The notes: generated by a model from the letters alone, not told the origin. DNA of 64,000 nucleotides from Maribacter aquivivus (GCF_900142175.1 NZ_FQZX01000001.1:62001-126000), one strand, 5' to 3'; positions 50,549 through 60,554 are shown, counted from the first letter of the stretch. Translations and numbers: made by a program.

Positions 50549-50585
50549 ATTATACGTAAATTAAACGTTTAATTTACGTATAATT
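50548..50585. promoter_or_regulatory. 38-bp perfect palindrome touching a start codon
   Basis: Left arm AATTATACGTAAATTAAAC (50548-50566) and its exact reverse complement (50567-50585). The palindrome begins in the stop codon of the previous gene and ends at the base before the ATG at 50586. It contains two TACGTA words. It may be an operator or an RNA hairpin masking the start. Confidence 0.78.
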
Positions 50586-51014
50586 ATGACAAAAACTGAA
50601 ATTTGCAAGTATTGTGGTGGTGACTATGTTCCAAAAAGAAGAGGTGCGCAAAAGTTCTGTAGCAACTCTTGCCGTAGTTTAAACTGGAAAAACAACCAAC
50701 AGATTAAAGAATTGAAGGTACCAGATGTAAACACTATAGATGAGAAACCTGTTTTAGTACAAAAGCCGAGCTTTCATGAAAAAATGTCTTTAGCAGGAAT
50801 TGCAAATGCTGCCGCAGGAGCTGCTGTTACAGAAATAGCAAAGGATTTTGTAACACCTTATGCTAACAAACCTGCTACTAAAAAAGATATTGAAGATTTA
50901 AAAGCATTTCTTAAATCTCGTTATTTACCTATCTACAATTTAGGCAAAGATGTATATGATAGAATCCCATATTATGATGTCAAAACATGTAACATTATTT
51001 ACTTGAAGAGTTAA
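50586..51014 (+). CDS. Zinc-finger-like protein, unknown function
   Basis: A 142-residue protein with an N-terminal metal knuckle ICKYCGG...KFCSNSCRSLNWK (CxxC and CxxxC), resembling small Cys4 zinc fingers. The middle contains an Ala-rich stretch (LAGIANAAAGAAVTEIA). The end is charged, with no membrane helix clear enough to call. It follows a 38-bp palindrome directly. Inference: DNA- or RNA-binding protein of the second island. Confidence 0.6.
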   Translation: MTKTEICKYCGGDYVPKRRGAQKFCSNSCRSLNWKNNQQIKELKVPDVNTIDEKPVLVQKPSFHEKMSLAGIANAAAGAAVTEIAKDFVTPYANKPATKKDIEDLKAFLKSRYLPIYNLGKDVYDRIPYYDVKTCNIIYLKS

Positions 51015-51941
51015 AATAGAACAGACAAACTTCACTCATAAATATTTAAAAGCTTAAAAATACCAGAATTTTAAATCTCTATTTGCTGGTTAATGTTCCT
51101 ATATCTTGCTCTATGGTGTTCCGGATTTTTGGCATTCTACTCTCGGTAATTTTAAAAAAAAGCATACTTAAAAATAATATACTATTCTATAGAAACTTTG
51201 GAATTAAATTACAAATTAACATTCTCCGCACAAATTTAAAGCAGTTTTATAAGTATAGGTGGGGCATTAAAATATTGCGAAAAGCGCCATTAACATAGTT
51301 ATAGTTTTGCGAAAATAAAGTTCGAGCGAAACCGGTCGTTGCTGCACTTGAGTAAAAAAAATAATGAACCAGAAGAATCCTGTAGTATTTTATAAATGAT
51401 ACGTCTTAATTTTGAGGGTTTGATATGATTTAATAATACTGATTTTGATTTGAACCCTGTTTAAGTTTTTCATTTATGCTTTATTTTTTGATTTAAGACA
51501 AGGGAAGTATGAATTTGTTGATCTGTAAGTTTCGTTTAAAATATTTCGGAGCAATTCTCCTATTATCAAACTATAAATAATCTTCTTTATAGGAACTGAT
51601 AGAATAATTTTCTCAAATTCTCAAATGAATCAATGTGATGGTAAAGCGTATGACGCCATTAAAAAATACGCGATGCCTTAATATTCCGAAATTAGTTTAG
51701 AAATATTCAATAAAGGTACACTCTAAATGTGATGATTAAAATCAACGAAATAGGAAATACGGGCTTCAACCTTGCAATTGCACCTAAAAAGGATAGTTAT
51801 CTTATACTAAATGAAACGTTTCAACAAGGAAATCAGCTAAACTTATTTTAAATATACTATTACATTCTAGAATATGCTTTTAAATAAATGAAGCTAACTT
51901 AAGTAAATCGAATCCACGAATCAAACAGAAAATTTACAAAT
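51015..51941. other. 927-bp stretch with no convincing gene
   Basis: Only short frames occur. A 39-residue frame at 51732-51851 (MIKINEIGNTGFNLAIAPKK...) and an 18-residue minus-strand tail around 51065-51120 look like gene remnants. AT-rich throughout. I read it as decayed island DNA or an intergenic border between the island and the catabolic locus. Confidence 0.5.
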
Positions 51942-52901
51942 TTAAACGACTTTATTCCTCAACACCCCAATCCCCTCAATCTCTAATTCAACCTCGTCCC
52001 CAGGTTCTAATGGTCTATGAACCGAAAAGTTATTTTCAATAAGACTTCCCCATCCAACGGTACCACTACCTAAAATGTCACCAGGCATTAACTGAACATT
52101 ATTTTCTGAAGCTCTTTTTATCATTTGCGGAAAGGTCCAATACACGGTTTTATAATTGCCTTCACAGATGGTTTTTCCGTTTATTCGTGCAATCATTTTT
52201 AAATCGAAACGGCCATCAGTTGTTTGAGGCATTTGCAAATGCTCTGGATGCATTTCTCTTGAAATCGTACACCTATATTTCTCGAATTCATCTTTGGTAA
52301 CAATGCAAGGCCCAATGGCATTTGCAAAATCTTTGCCTTTATGCGGTCCAAGAGGCACGGTCATTTCCTGTCTTTGAATAGCTCTAGCGGTCCAATCATT
52401 AAATATGGTGTATCCAAAAATATAGTCATCGACATTTTCGACCTGAATATCTTTACCTTTCTTACCCATGATAACAGCCAGCTCTAACTCAATATCAAAC
52501 TTGGATTCCTTTTCTGGGCGCTTTATTTCAGCTTCTGGCCCATAAATCGCCTGATGATTGGTAAAGTAAAAGATAGGAATGTTATACCATTCTGGGCTAA
52601 CGGTATGTCCAAAAGACTTTGAAGCATTTAACATGTGCTCCTCAAAAGCAACATAATCTCTAAAACTTCTTGGATTCGTTAGTGGAGCCAATAGTTTTAC
52701 TTCTGATAATTGATAATGAGGTGCTAGGTTTTCTAAATTATTATCCTTTATTATTTTGAAATACGTTTCATGGTCATCAATAAAGCTTAACATATCATTT
52801 GGTAAACTGGCGTCCGCTTTTTGCATAGCAATTACACCATTGCCTTTTAACCAGCCAATTTTAACAGCTCCTATATTATTTTGAAAAGTAACTAATTTCA
52901 T
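51942..52901 (-). CDS. Fumarylacetoacetate hydrolase (FAH) family protein
   Basis: A 319-residue enzyme with the FAH fold: RDYVAFEEHMLNA, WYNIPIFYFTNHQAIYGP, the metal ligands in FDIELELAVIMG (Glu, Glu) and the Asp in YTIFNDWTARA, then NAIGPCIVT. FAH-family enzymes hydrolyse, decarboxylate or hydrate ring-cleavage products of aromatic degradation using Mg or Ca. It is the last gene of the minus-strand catabolic operon and would act on the product of the hydrolase/dioxygenase. The exact reaction is not deducible. Confidence 0.88.
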   Translation of the reverse strand: MKLVTFQNNIGAVKIGWLKGNGVIAMQKADASLPNDMLSFIDDHETYFKIIKDNNLENLAPHYQLSEVKLLAPLTNPRSFRDYVAFEEHMLNASKSFGHTVSPEWYNIPIFYFTNHQAIYGPEAEIKRPEKESKFDIELELAVIMGKKGKDIQVENVDDYIFGYTIFNDWTARAIQRQEMTVPLGPHKGKDFANAIGPCIVTKDEFEKYRCTISREMHPEHLQMPQTTDGRFDLKMIARINGKTICEGNYKTVYWTFPQMIKRASENNVQLMPGDILGSGTVGWGSLIENNFSVHRPLEPGDEVELEIEGIGVLRNKVV

Positions 52902-52916
52902 AACATTACTATTTTA

Positions 52917-54056
52917 TTAATGTGGTGCCATTAAAGTACCAACAGCCTTACCAATGACTTGACCAATATTTGCTCCTTCAGGAAGCGGTTTTCCTTCAAA
53001 CTCCAATAATTCCCATTCTGCGAGGGTTTCTGATGCATCTACAATCGCCATACATCGTTGGTGACGTCTTTTCATAAAGGCTGTGAAAGCTTTTTCAACA
53101 GTATCTGCCTTATCCAATTCCTCTGCTAAAACTACACCATCTTCAAGCGCCAATGCGGCTCCGGAGCCTAATTGCGGAACGGTTGCATGGGCACCATCAC
53201 CTATAACAATAGCTCTGTTTTTAAACCAAGGTTCTGGTAAATGACTTGCTTCTATTGGACGATAATTGACCAAATCTGGTTCTGTAATTTGAGGGATGAT
53301 GTCTTGGGCAATCTTAGCTGGAAATTCAGATAAATAATCTTTTAACATAGGCACATAGGCAGATTTCTCAATCCATGGGTTATCGGCTCCTTCAGCAGAC
53401 ACCAAGAACATATACATACTGTCATCAGACATTGGTATAAATCCAATTTTACTACGCTTTCCATAATACATATATGCTGTATCTAGGTCCTCATGCTTTT
53501 TAAAGGCATACCGCCAAACTGAAACACCCATATACTTTGGTTTAAAATCACCAAAAATCAATTTACGCATATCAGAATTTATACCATCTGAAGCGATTAA
53601 GATATCATAGGTTTTTTTAGTGTTATCCGTAAATGTTACGGTAACGTCATCTTTGTTGTTTTCGATATGGGTAACCGTAGTTCCCATTTTATAGTGAACA
53701 CCAAGTTTGATAGCCTTATCATACATGATTTCATGTAAGGTACGTCTTGAAATACCATTATGGCTAGGGTACTTCCCTATTGGTGGTGCTCCTGCAAGAC
53801 CAATAAAATGCCCTGTAGAAGTGTACATTTTTAATTGTCCGTAAGGATAACCTTGCTTCATGGTTTCATCAGCTAAGTCTAATTCATCCAATGCTCGAAG
53901 GGCATTCATTTGTTGAATAATTCCTACTCCATATACATTATACACATCTAGTCTTTCTGCTATTTCAACTTCAACACCCTTTTGGGCTAAAGCAATTGCA
54001 ACAGACTGACCTCCAATACCACCACCAACTACGAGTACCTTTTTTACTGCTGACAT
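52917..54056 (-). CDS. FAD-dependent aromatic monooxygenase (PHBH family)
   Basis: A 379-residue flavoprotein with the dinucleotide motif VLVVGGGIGGQSVAIALAQ (about 7-25), the DG motif DGINSDMRKLIFG (about 165-177) and the second FAD motif VIGDGAHATVPQLGSGAALALED (about 287-310). Group A flavin monooxygenases use NAD(P)H and O2 to hydroxylate aromatic rings, often with loss of a carboxyl. It lies 15 bp upstream of the FAH gene. It probably makes the dihydroxylated ring that the dioxygenase opens. Confidence 0.9.
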   Translation of the reverse strand: MSAVKKVLVVGGGIGGQSVAIALAQKGVEVEIAERLDVYNVYGVGIIQQMNALRALDELDLADETMKQGYPYGQLKMYTSTGHFIGLAGAPPIGKYPSHNGISRRTLHEIMYDKAIKLGVHYKMGTTVTHIENNKDDVTVTFTDNTKKTYDILIASDGINSDMRKLIFGDFKPKYMGVSVWRYAFKKHEDLDTAYMYYGKRSKIGFIPMSDDSMYMFLVSAEGADNPWIEKSAYVPMLKDYLSEFPAKIAQDIIPQITEPDLVNYRPIEASHLPEPWFKNRAIVIGDGAHATVPQLGSGAALALEDGVVLAEELDKADTVEKAFTAFMKRRHQRCMAIVDASETLAEWELLEFEGKPLPEGANIGQVIGKAVGTLMAPH

Positions 54057-54096
54057 TTTTAGAACTTTTAAAATTATTAACTATAGAAATAGACTA

Positions 54097-55212
54097 TTAG
54101 GCGTGAATTTTCTCTGCAATCCAATCGAACATGTCTAATGCAGGCATAAAATTGTCTACTTGACAATGCTGAGACCCACTTTCACCTTCTGGTACAATTT
54201 TCATTTTATGTTCACACGTTAGATGCTTTTCTAATGTTATTGCGTGTTCCACAAAATTCTGTTTATCACCACCACCATGCATAATGAATGTTGGCATAGA
54301 GATTTTTTCGGCAACACCGTTCTCTAAGGTGAAGCCTTCTAATTTTTTAAGAACAGCTTCATAACTATCAACACCCATAATATGTTGTACAATTTCAGCT
54401 AAAGGATGTTTCCCACTTCTACCTGCCCAAACAGAATAGTAAGACCAGACAGCCCCAAATACCATACATACTTTAAAACGAGGCTCAAATGCTGCACAAC
54501 GTGCTGCCATGTAACCTCCCATAGATACCCCTGCAATACCAACACTAGTAGTGTCAACTTCATCTTTCAAGTTTTCTAAAACCCAATCCAAAACAGCTGT
54601 ACCAGCAACATTATAATCATGTCTAGAGTGAATATGGTTTAAACGTAAAGCAGCTCCTTGACCTGGTCCGTCCATAGCTAACAAGGCAACACCTCTTTCC
54701 ATTAAATGGTCACCTATTCCAAAATAAAGTTCTTCAGCTAAACTATCTAAACCACCAAACATGACCATTACTGGTGGATTTTTCACGCCTTTTGGCTTAA
54801 AAAGATATCCTGGTAAAAAAGAACCTTCAAAAGGAACTTCCACCTGAATTGGTTTTTCTTCAAAATATTTGGTCGCCTTTATAAAAGCCTCTCTTGCTTT
54901 AAGGTAGGTCGGTATTTTTCGGTCATCTTGTAGATTCATAAAAAATTCCGCCGTGCGTAAATAATTAAATGCTCTTAAATAGGTTCGCCTAGCAGATACA
55001 AAAGCATTGTTCTTTTCATAATCTTCTGCCCAACCATAAACCTCATTACCTTTATTTAGCCAAGCTATATTAAAGGTTTCTCTATTATCTGGGTCAATAT
55101 TGCCCGCTGCTTCTAATATTTCTGCAAACTCGCCACCACCATAATGTGCTTGGGTCAATGCTCTATTAACTTGATAAGAAGGCATGTATTTGCCTGGAAA
55201 AAAATGCCACAT
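54097..55212 (-). CDS. Alpha/beta hydrolase (FrsA/DHPON-hydrolase-like, C-C or ester hydrolase)
   Basis: A 371-residue enzyme with an N-terminal helical domain (about 1-120) and an alpha/beta core: MVMFGGLDSLAEE, LLAMDGPGQGAA, the nucleophile elbow GVSMGGY, and FIMHGGGD with the acid; the catalytic His is likely in SQHCQVDNF. This layout resembles 2,6-dihydroxypseudooxynicotine hydrolase and FrsA-like esterases. In this operon it should cleave the ring-opened product or an ester. It starts 48 bp after the dioxygenase stop. Confidence 0.85.
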   Translation of the reverse strand: MWHFFPGKYMPSYQVNRALTQAHYGGGEFAEILEAAGNIDPDNRETFNIAWLNKGNEVYGWAEDYEKNNAFVSARRTYLRAFNYLRTAEFFMNLQDDRKIPTYLKAREAFIKATKYFEEKPIQVEVPFEGSFLPGYLFKPKGVKNPPVMVMFGGLDSLAEELYFGIGDHLMERGVALLAMDGPGQGAALRLNHIHSRHDYNVAGTAVLDWVLENLKDEVDTTSVGIAGVSMGGYMAARCAAFEPRFKVCMVFGAVWSYYSVWAGRSGKHPLAEIVQHIMGVDSYEAVLKKLEGFTLENGVAEKISMPTFIMHGGGDKQNFVEHAITLEKHLTCEHKMKIVPEGESGSQHCQVDNFMPALDMFDWIAEKIHA

Positions 55213-55260
55213 AATACGTGTGTGTTTTAAAAATTGTTATTGCTACTTAAATCAAGTAGC

Positions 55261-56253
55261 CTAAATATCTACAGGTTTCACTGTACCATCATCAGAAAGT
55301 CCAAGTTTTTTACCTTTCGCCATTTCTGCAAACGGATTTACAGAGCCCCATGCATCATTTGGATTATCTTTTAAATAATGAACATCTAAATGATCTGGTG
55401 CAAACACTAATCTAGCACAAGCATAGAATTCAAATAAAATTCCACTTCCAGGATCAACAATGTAGATAAAGAAACCTTCATCTGCCTTGTGCCTTGTTGG
55501 TGCACCCATAACACTCTTATACCCCTTTTCTATAAAATAGTCTAAAGCTAAAAGTACCTCTTCACGACTATCTACATTCCAACAAATATGATTTAAAACT
55601 GCTTGATTTGGTTCTATATTCGGGTCTGTAAAGATGGCAATGTCATGTGATAAGTTTGCAAGGGTATGTAAACCTCCAATTGGGGGTATTTCATCTGAAA
55701 TACGAATTTCATCTGGATTTTTGAATCCTAAAGCTTTCCAAAATGCTTTTTCAGCAGGGTAAGCACCTTTTGATACCATATATGTTACGTGGTCAAATCT
55801 TCTTGGATTAGCACCTTGTAAACGATTGCTAGCATATCGATCGGCATACACACTACCACGTTCCCCTTCTTCACGAAGCCATTGTACATCCCAAAAAACC
55901 TCATGCATATGGCCTTCAGGAGATTGAAATTTAAAAGCTTTACCATGACCTAGGTCACCATCATACCAACCTCTGCCTGCACCAATACTTTCCAAATATT
56001 CAACAGCTTCTTCTAAAGCCTCTGGGCTATCCGCTCTCCACCCAATATGTCCAAGTCCAGACTTGTCGCTTTGCGTTAATTTTAAGGTATGATGAAAATA
56101 ATCTCCCCAAGCTCTTAAATAAACCGAACCTTCTTCTCTTCCTGTTATATCCATTCCAACGATATCACCAAAAAAATGTACCGATTTCTCAAGGTCTTTG
56201 GTTAAGACCTCAACATGGGCCATTTGCGAAAAATAATGTGGGTTTTTTGCCAT
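55261..56253 (-). CDS. Extradiol ring-cleavage dioxygenase (two-domain VOC, type I)
   Basis: A 330-residue enzyme with two VOC modules. The first (about 10-125; HVEVLTKDLEKSVHFFG, GLGHIGWRAD) and the second (about 152-285) both look intact. The second has the metal triad: H155 in FDHVTYMV, H222 in LNHICWNV and E275 in LFEFYA, as in catechol 2,3-dioxygenases that use Fe(II) or Mn(II). It opens a catechol-type ring next to the hydroxyls. It is the first gene of the operon ending with FAH; a direct repeat lies upstream. Confidence 0.9.
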   Translation of the reverse strand: MAKNPHYFSQMAHVEVLTKDLEKSVHFFGDIVGMDITGREEGSVYLRAWGDYFHHTLKLTQSDKSGLGHIGWRADSPEALEEAVEYLESIGAGRGWYDGDLGHGKAFKFQSPEGHMHEVFWDVQWLREEGERGSVYADRYASNRLQGANPRRFDHVTYMVSKGAYPAEKAFWKALGFKNPDEIRISDEIPPIGGLHTLANLSHDIAIFTDPNIEPNQAVLNHICWNVDSREEVLLALDYFIEKGYKSVMGAPTRHKADEGFFIYIVDPGSGILFEFYACARLVFAPDHLDVHYLKDNPNDAWGSVNPFAEMAKGKKLGLSDDGTVKPVDI

Positions 56254-56410
56254 TTCTATAAATTTTATTATTCTTTCTTTAGTATTACAAATTTACTTTA
56301 TACTTACTCAAATTCTGAATCATTAAGAGGGATGTACTATTCTAAATCAATTATATTTATATTTATTACAAGGTTTATTTGGTTTAAATTATTCATTTTA
56401 AGCTAAAATC

Positions 56411-56449
56411 TGCTTAAGACAAGAAGGTTACTGATTTAGTGCTTAAGAC
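56411..56449 (-). promoter_or_regulatory. Direct repeat TGCTTAAGAC, possible AraC-type operator
   Basis: Two copies at 56411-56420 and 56440-56449, 29 bp start to start, so on the same face of the helix. They lie 158-196 bp before the dioxygenase gene, in the gap 56254-56535. Direct repeats are the typical target form of AraC-family proteins. Confidence 0.5.
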
Positions 56450-56535
56450 TAATTTTACATATTAGGTCTCAATTACACTGAACTATTATCAATTATCTAT
56501 TTATGCTTTTCGATAATTAAACCTTTTCGTAAAAC

Positions 56536-57168
56536 CTATTTTATTTGCTCGTATTGACTCAATTCCATTCCACTTCCAATAGGCAATAATACTGAAGAGA
56601 AAACTCCTGTATTACGTATTCGGTTTTGATAGCGTTTTGTTTCTTCAATTGATTGTGTCGGGAATATCATATTATCTGCAACCACCCAAGCCTTATTTTT
56701 TAATTTAGGATAAAATAATTCAAAGCAAGGCAGGTATAATTCTTTCCAAACATCTACTAAAACAAAATCAAAAGTCTCTTTTGCTTCTTTCATAAGCGTT
56801 AAAGCATCACCCACTCTAAAATCAACATATTTCGAAAGACCCGCTTCGTATAATCTATGTTTAGCGTATGTTACTTTGGTTTCATCGGCCTCTAACGTAA
56901 TTACAATGCCGTCATTTTCTCTTGCTGCTTCTGCCAACCATAGGGTAGAATAGCCATAAGATGTTCCTATTTCTAATATCGTTTTCGATTTAGCTGATTT
57001 TAATAAGGTATTCATAAAAACGGCAGCATCTTCACCTACCGATAACAAAAACTCATCACGCCGTTTCATACCTTCAACAACAGGCAAAGACTTCATAATC
57101 TCATCCTCTGACTGCATGCGCTCATCATAAGCCGCTAAAACTTGAAGAAATTTCGAATCCTTTGTCAT
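56536..57168 (-). CDS. SAM-dependent O-methyltransferase (family 3, CCoAOMT-like)
   Basis: A 210-residue Rossmann methyltransferase with ILEIGTSYGYSTLWLA (motif I), VITLEADETKVTYA, VGDALTLM, FVLVDVWKELY (Asp, metal site) and VVADNMIF (Asp-Asn). This is the cation-dependent catechol O-methyltransferase type. It could methylate catechol intermediates, or remove excess of them. It lies 6 bp after the DUF3861 gene stop. Confidence 0.82.
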   Translation of the reverse strand: MTKDSKFLQVLAAYDERMQSEDEIMKSLPVVEGMKRRDEFLLSVGEDAAVFMNTLLKSAKSKTILEIGTSYGYSTLWLAEAARENDGIVITLEADETKVTYAKHRLYEAGLSKYVDFRVGDALTLMKEAKETFDFVLVDVWKELYLPCFELFYPKLKNKAWVVADNMIFPTQSIEETKRYQNRIRNTGVFSSVLLPIGSGMELSQYEQIK

Positions 57169-57174
57169 TCCTTT

Positions 57175-57471
57175 TTATTCCTCGGATTTTAATTTTTTCA
57201 TCATAGCACCAAAAGCTGGTCTGAAATCTTCAAATAGTGGATTGTCTTTGTTCTTTAACATAACTTCACTAAAAAGTTTAAGTCCAATTGCAAATTCTAC
57301 CGAATCTTGTTCCGTTTTAAAACGGTTTCGTTTTTTCATACGTTCGATAATATTGAATATATTATCATGGTTGCCAAATTCAAATTCAATAGGTTCATAG
57401 ATTTTGTGATCTGGTCTTAGTAATTCTAAAAGCTCTAGTTTTAATTTATATTTATTTGCTTTCTTTTCCAT
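57175..57471 (-). CDS. DUF3861 family protein
   Basis: A 98-residue basic protein (YKLKLELLELLRPDHKIYEPIEFEFGNHDNIFNIIERM, ending FEDFRPAFGAMMKKLKS), which fits the DUF3861 family. No known function. The gene is between the MFS gene and the O-methyltransferase on the same strand, so it should be co-transcribed. Confidence 0.72.
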   Translation of the reverse strand: MEKKANKYKLKLELLELLRPDHKIYEPIEFEFGNHDNIFNIIERMKKRNRFKTEQDSVEFAIGLKLFSEVMLKNKDNPLFEDFRPAFGAMMKKLKSEE

Positions 57472-57570
57472 AATCTATGTGTTTCAGAACTAATTGATTT
57501 TTTTGCATTTACGAACAGTTTCTCTCTTAACTAAAATGCCTAGGCAGCTAATATTTCATAAACTATTTAT

Positions 57571-58782
57571 CTACTTGCTTACGCTCTCAACAAACACTTT
57601 TCCCTTGGTTTCCTCTAATTTGGATAAGAAAAATAAGGCCAATACTGCCAATGCTGCAGCAACCCATAAAAATGCTGATTCATCAAAAATATCTGAAAGT
57701 GCTCCAGATACGGCAGGAATAATTACACCACCAACAATTTCTGCAACCGCAGTTACAAAACCAATTGCTTTTGCTTTTAAATGATTAGGAACGGCTTCAG
57801 AAGGCACTATAGCAGCAACTAGAGGTATTGCACCTACCATAGCGTAACTTAAAAACATTGCTGGTAAATGAATACCAGACCCATTTAGAAAATATACTGC
57901 AAAAGGATAGAATATACCCAGACCAACAGCGATATAAAGTGCTTTTTTTCTTCCAATCTTGTCAGAGATACCTGGAAAAAATAAAGATGAAATAAGCATC
58001 GCAACACCTAATAGACCCATGGTTTTTTGCATATCACCAGCAGACATTCCTTGTACATCAGTAAAGTATTTGGTAATGAAAGGTATGGTAGCAAACCACC
58101 AACCAAAGACGCAGCAAGCTAAAGCAGTTCCCCATTTTATATTCTTGTAAGCCCAAATTTCTTTTAGTGCAAAACCAGTATTGTTTTCAGCGCCCCTACT
58201 TTCTGTAGTTGATTTTTTAAGATAGAAAGCCGCAATTAGCCCTAGTGCCAAACCAGGAACACCAGCAATATAAAAGGCTGTGCGCCAACCCATATTTTCA
58301 GCTATTTGAATCAAAATTACGGGTGCTAAAATAGAACCAAATAAAGCTCCACCAACAGCTTGTAAAATGCCTACATTAAGACCAAGTCTACTAGGTGTAG
58401 ATTCTCGTTCCACAAAGACTTGCGCCAATGGAATTACCGGACCTTCTGCCAAACCCATAATTAAACGAGCCACCAATAAGGTCCCAAAACCAATAGCCAT
58501 ACCTGAACCAAATGAACAGACAGAAAAAATAACGATGGCAATTAGAAACGTGATTTTGTTTTTGTTTTTAGACTCTGACCATGCTGTAGTATAATAACTT
58601 GAAAAAGCCCAAGCCAAAGACAATACTCCTGCTAAGAGTCCTATTTGAGTATTATTTAAATTAAGGTCTTTGGCTACGAAGGGAACTAAATAATTTAGCG
58701 CTAACCTGTCAAAAAATAGTACTCCAAAGGTCAAGGCCATTAAGCTAACTATTCCATTTTCGTAAGAGAAAAATTTTTTCAT
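57571..58782 (-). CDS. Major facilitator transporter (ACS/AAHS-like)
   Basis: A 403-residue protein with 12 hydrophobic helices. It opens FLYFDRLALNYLVPF-like (FGVLFFDRLALNYLVPFVAKD), then NLNNTQIGLLAGVLSLAWAF, RLIMGLAEGPVIPLAQ (the loop/TM4 signature) and GISDKIGRKKALYIA between the halves. MFS of this type often transport aromatic acids or other organic anions. It likely brings the desulfated aromatic compound across the inner membrane. It lies 12 bp after the sulfatase gene. Confidence 0.87.
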   Translation of the reverse strand: MKKFFSYENGIVSLMALTFGVLFFDRLALNYLVPFVAKDLNLNNTQIGLLAGVLSLAWAFSSYYTTAWSESKNKNKITFLIAIVIFSVCSFGSGMAIGFGTLLVARLIMGLAEGPVIPLAQVFVERESTPSRLGLNVGILQAVGGALFGSILAPVILIQIAENMGWRTAFYIAGVPGLALGLIAAFYLKKSTTESRGAENNTGFALKEIWAYKNIKWGTALACCVFGWWFATIPFITKYFTDVQGMSAGDMQKTMGLLGVAMLISSLFFPGISDKIGRKKALYIAVGLGIFYPFAVYFLNGSGIHLPAMFLSYAMVGAIPLVAAIVPSEAVPNHLKAKAIGFVTAVAEIVGGVIIPAVSGALSDIFDESAFLWVAAALAVLALFFLSKLEETKGKVFVESVSK

Positions 58783-58794
58783 TGCTACAATAAT

Positions 58795-60420
58795 TTAATG
58801 TGGTGATTTTCTAAACTGTGTTTTTTTACTCATTTCCTCAGACCATGGAATAACTCCATTATTTTTTGCCCATTCATTGTAAATAGCATCCATTTTTGCG
58901 ATGGTTTCAGGTTGTGTAGCTGCTATATCGTTTGATTCGGTTCTATCGGTGGAAAGGTCATACAATTCCCACTCTTTGTTGTATTGATGAACACCTTTTA
59001 AATCGCCAAGCCATACCGCGCGATCACCAAACCACTCAAAACATATAGGTTGATCTCTAGTCCAATCTTCGCCTTGTAATAGAGGTAAAAAACTTTCACC
59101 AACAAGAGGGTTAGGTGTTACACCATTATAGCTTTCAGGATATTCAATATCGGCAATATCTAATAATGTTGGCATGATATCTACAAGATGCGAACCTCCC
59201 TTTAAAATCTTACCAGATACTTTTTGGCCTGGATAACGTATGATAAATGGAGTTGCTGTACCACCTTCATAAGGAGATGATTTGTAACTTCTAAGTGGAC
59301 TATTTGAAACTTGAGCCCAGTTTTTTGAATATGCCTCCATTGAACCGGCAGTACCTACAGGGCCTTCGTTTCGTTTAACGGTAAAAGGCATTTTACCAAC
59401 ATCCATATTTTCAGCACCATTATCGGATAGGAAGATTATTACGGTATTATTCAACTGTCCTGTTGTGCCTAAATAGTTTAATAGTTTCCCTATATTTTGG
59501 TCTAGGTTATCTACCATGGCGGCATAAACTTCCATTTTCAAAGTCCACTCGCTTTTTTCTTCTGCGTTCAGGCTATCCCATGCTGGTAATGATTTGTCCT
59601 TAAATGGATTCCATTCCTCTTCTGCCAAACCTAGTTTTTTAACATTTTCAAAACGTAGCTTGCGAAGCTCATCCCAACCTGCATCATATTTACCTTTATA
59701 TTTTGCAATGTCTTCTGGCTTTGCATGTAAAGGCCAATGTGGTGCGTTATAGGCCATGTATAAAAAGAATGGTTTTTCTTTTTCTTTGTTGGTAACAAAA
59801 TCAATGGCCCTGTTAGTCAATTCATCCGTTAGGTAAAAGTCTTCTTTATCAATATTGTAAACCTCGTTGCCTTCATATAAAAATGCTGTAGAAGGCGGGC
59901 CCTTCAAAAGTGGCTTGGTATCAAAATAACTTTCCCCACCATCTAAAAATCCAAAAAAGTTATCAAAACCACGTTGTATTGGCCAATGTGGTTTATCGTT
60001 CCCAACATGCCATTTTCCCGTCATATAGGTAGAATAGCCCCCATTTTTAAATACTTCGCCTAAGGTTAAAGATTCTTTATTAAGATAGCCTTCATAGCCA
60101 GGCAGACCAAAGTCTTCATTAAAAAAGCCTATACCTGCTTTGTGCGGATATTGACCTGTGAGTAGACTTGAACGTGAAGGGGCGCAAATAGTATTTGTGT
60201 AAAATCTTTCTAACCGTGTTCCTTCAGATGCAAGACGGTCAAGACTGGGAGTGTTTATTTCCGATCCGTAATTGCCCAGGTCTGAAAAGCCCATATCATC
60301 GGCCATAATTAAAACAACGTTTGGCTTTTGATCGGTTTGAACAATTTCTTTCTTATCTATAGCACCATGTTTGCAGCTCAAAAAGAAAAGCGTCATAATA
60401 CCTAAAACTAGTATTCTCAT
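58795..60420 (-). CDS. Sulfatase lipoprotein (arylsulfatase-like, S1 family)
   Basis: A 541-residue protein. Lipoprotein signal with Cys 16 (LFFLSC). The metal site is MADDMGFSDLGNYG (D41, D42), and the formylglycine motif is ICAPSRSSLLTGQYP (Cys 79, to be converted by an anaerobic-independent FGE-type enzyme not seen in this window). Then GKWHVGN, IIFLSDNGAE and CFEWFGDRA. Family knowledge: type I sulfatases hydrolyse sulfate esters of aromatic or sugar substrates. The surrounding aromatic genes favour an aryl sulfate, though algal sugar sulfates cannot be ruled out. Probably anchored to a membrane. Confidence 0.9.
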   Translation of the reverse strand: MRILVLGIMTLFFLSCKHGAIDKKEIVQTDQKPNVVLIMADDMGFSDLGNYGSEINTPSLDRLASEGTRLERFYTNTICAPSRSSLLTGQYPHKAGIGFFNEDFGLPGYEGYLNKESLTLGEVFKNGGYSTYMTGKWHVGNDKPHWPIQRGFDNFFGFLDGGESYFDTKPLLKGPPSTAFLYEGNEVYNIDKEDFYLTDELTNRAIDFVTNKEKEKPFFLYMAYNAPHWPLHAKPEDIAKYKGKYDAGWDELRKLRFENVKKLGLAEEEWNPFKDKSLPAWDSLNAEEKSEWTLKMEVYAAMVDNLDQNIGKLLNYLGTTGQLNNTVIIFLSDNGAENMDVGKMPFTVKRNEGPVGTAGSMEAYSKNWAQVSNSPLRSYKSSPYEGGTATPFIIRYPGQKVSGKILKGGSHLVDIMPTLLDIADIEYPESYNGVTPNPLVGESFLPLLQGEDWTRDQPICFEWFGDRAVWLGDLKGVHQYNKEWELYDLSTDRTESNDIAATQPETIAKMDAIYNEWAKNNGVIPWSEEMSKKTQFRKSPH

Positions 60421-60554
60421 AATGTATTTTTTAATTTTTAAAATATATAACAGCCTTAAGTATATTCAGATGTTTTAAGTGACCAGAGATACTGAATCAT
60501 AAGAAATCCTGTATCTCTAGTTTAAAACACTTACTTAAAAAGCTAAAACAAAAC

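Noticed and set aside
51083..51298. 71-codon frame in the empty stretch
   Set aside because: Compositionally random, no neighbour coupling, no motif.
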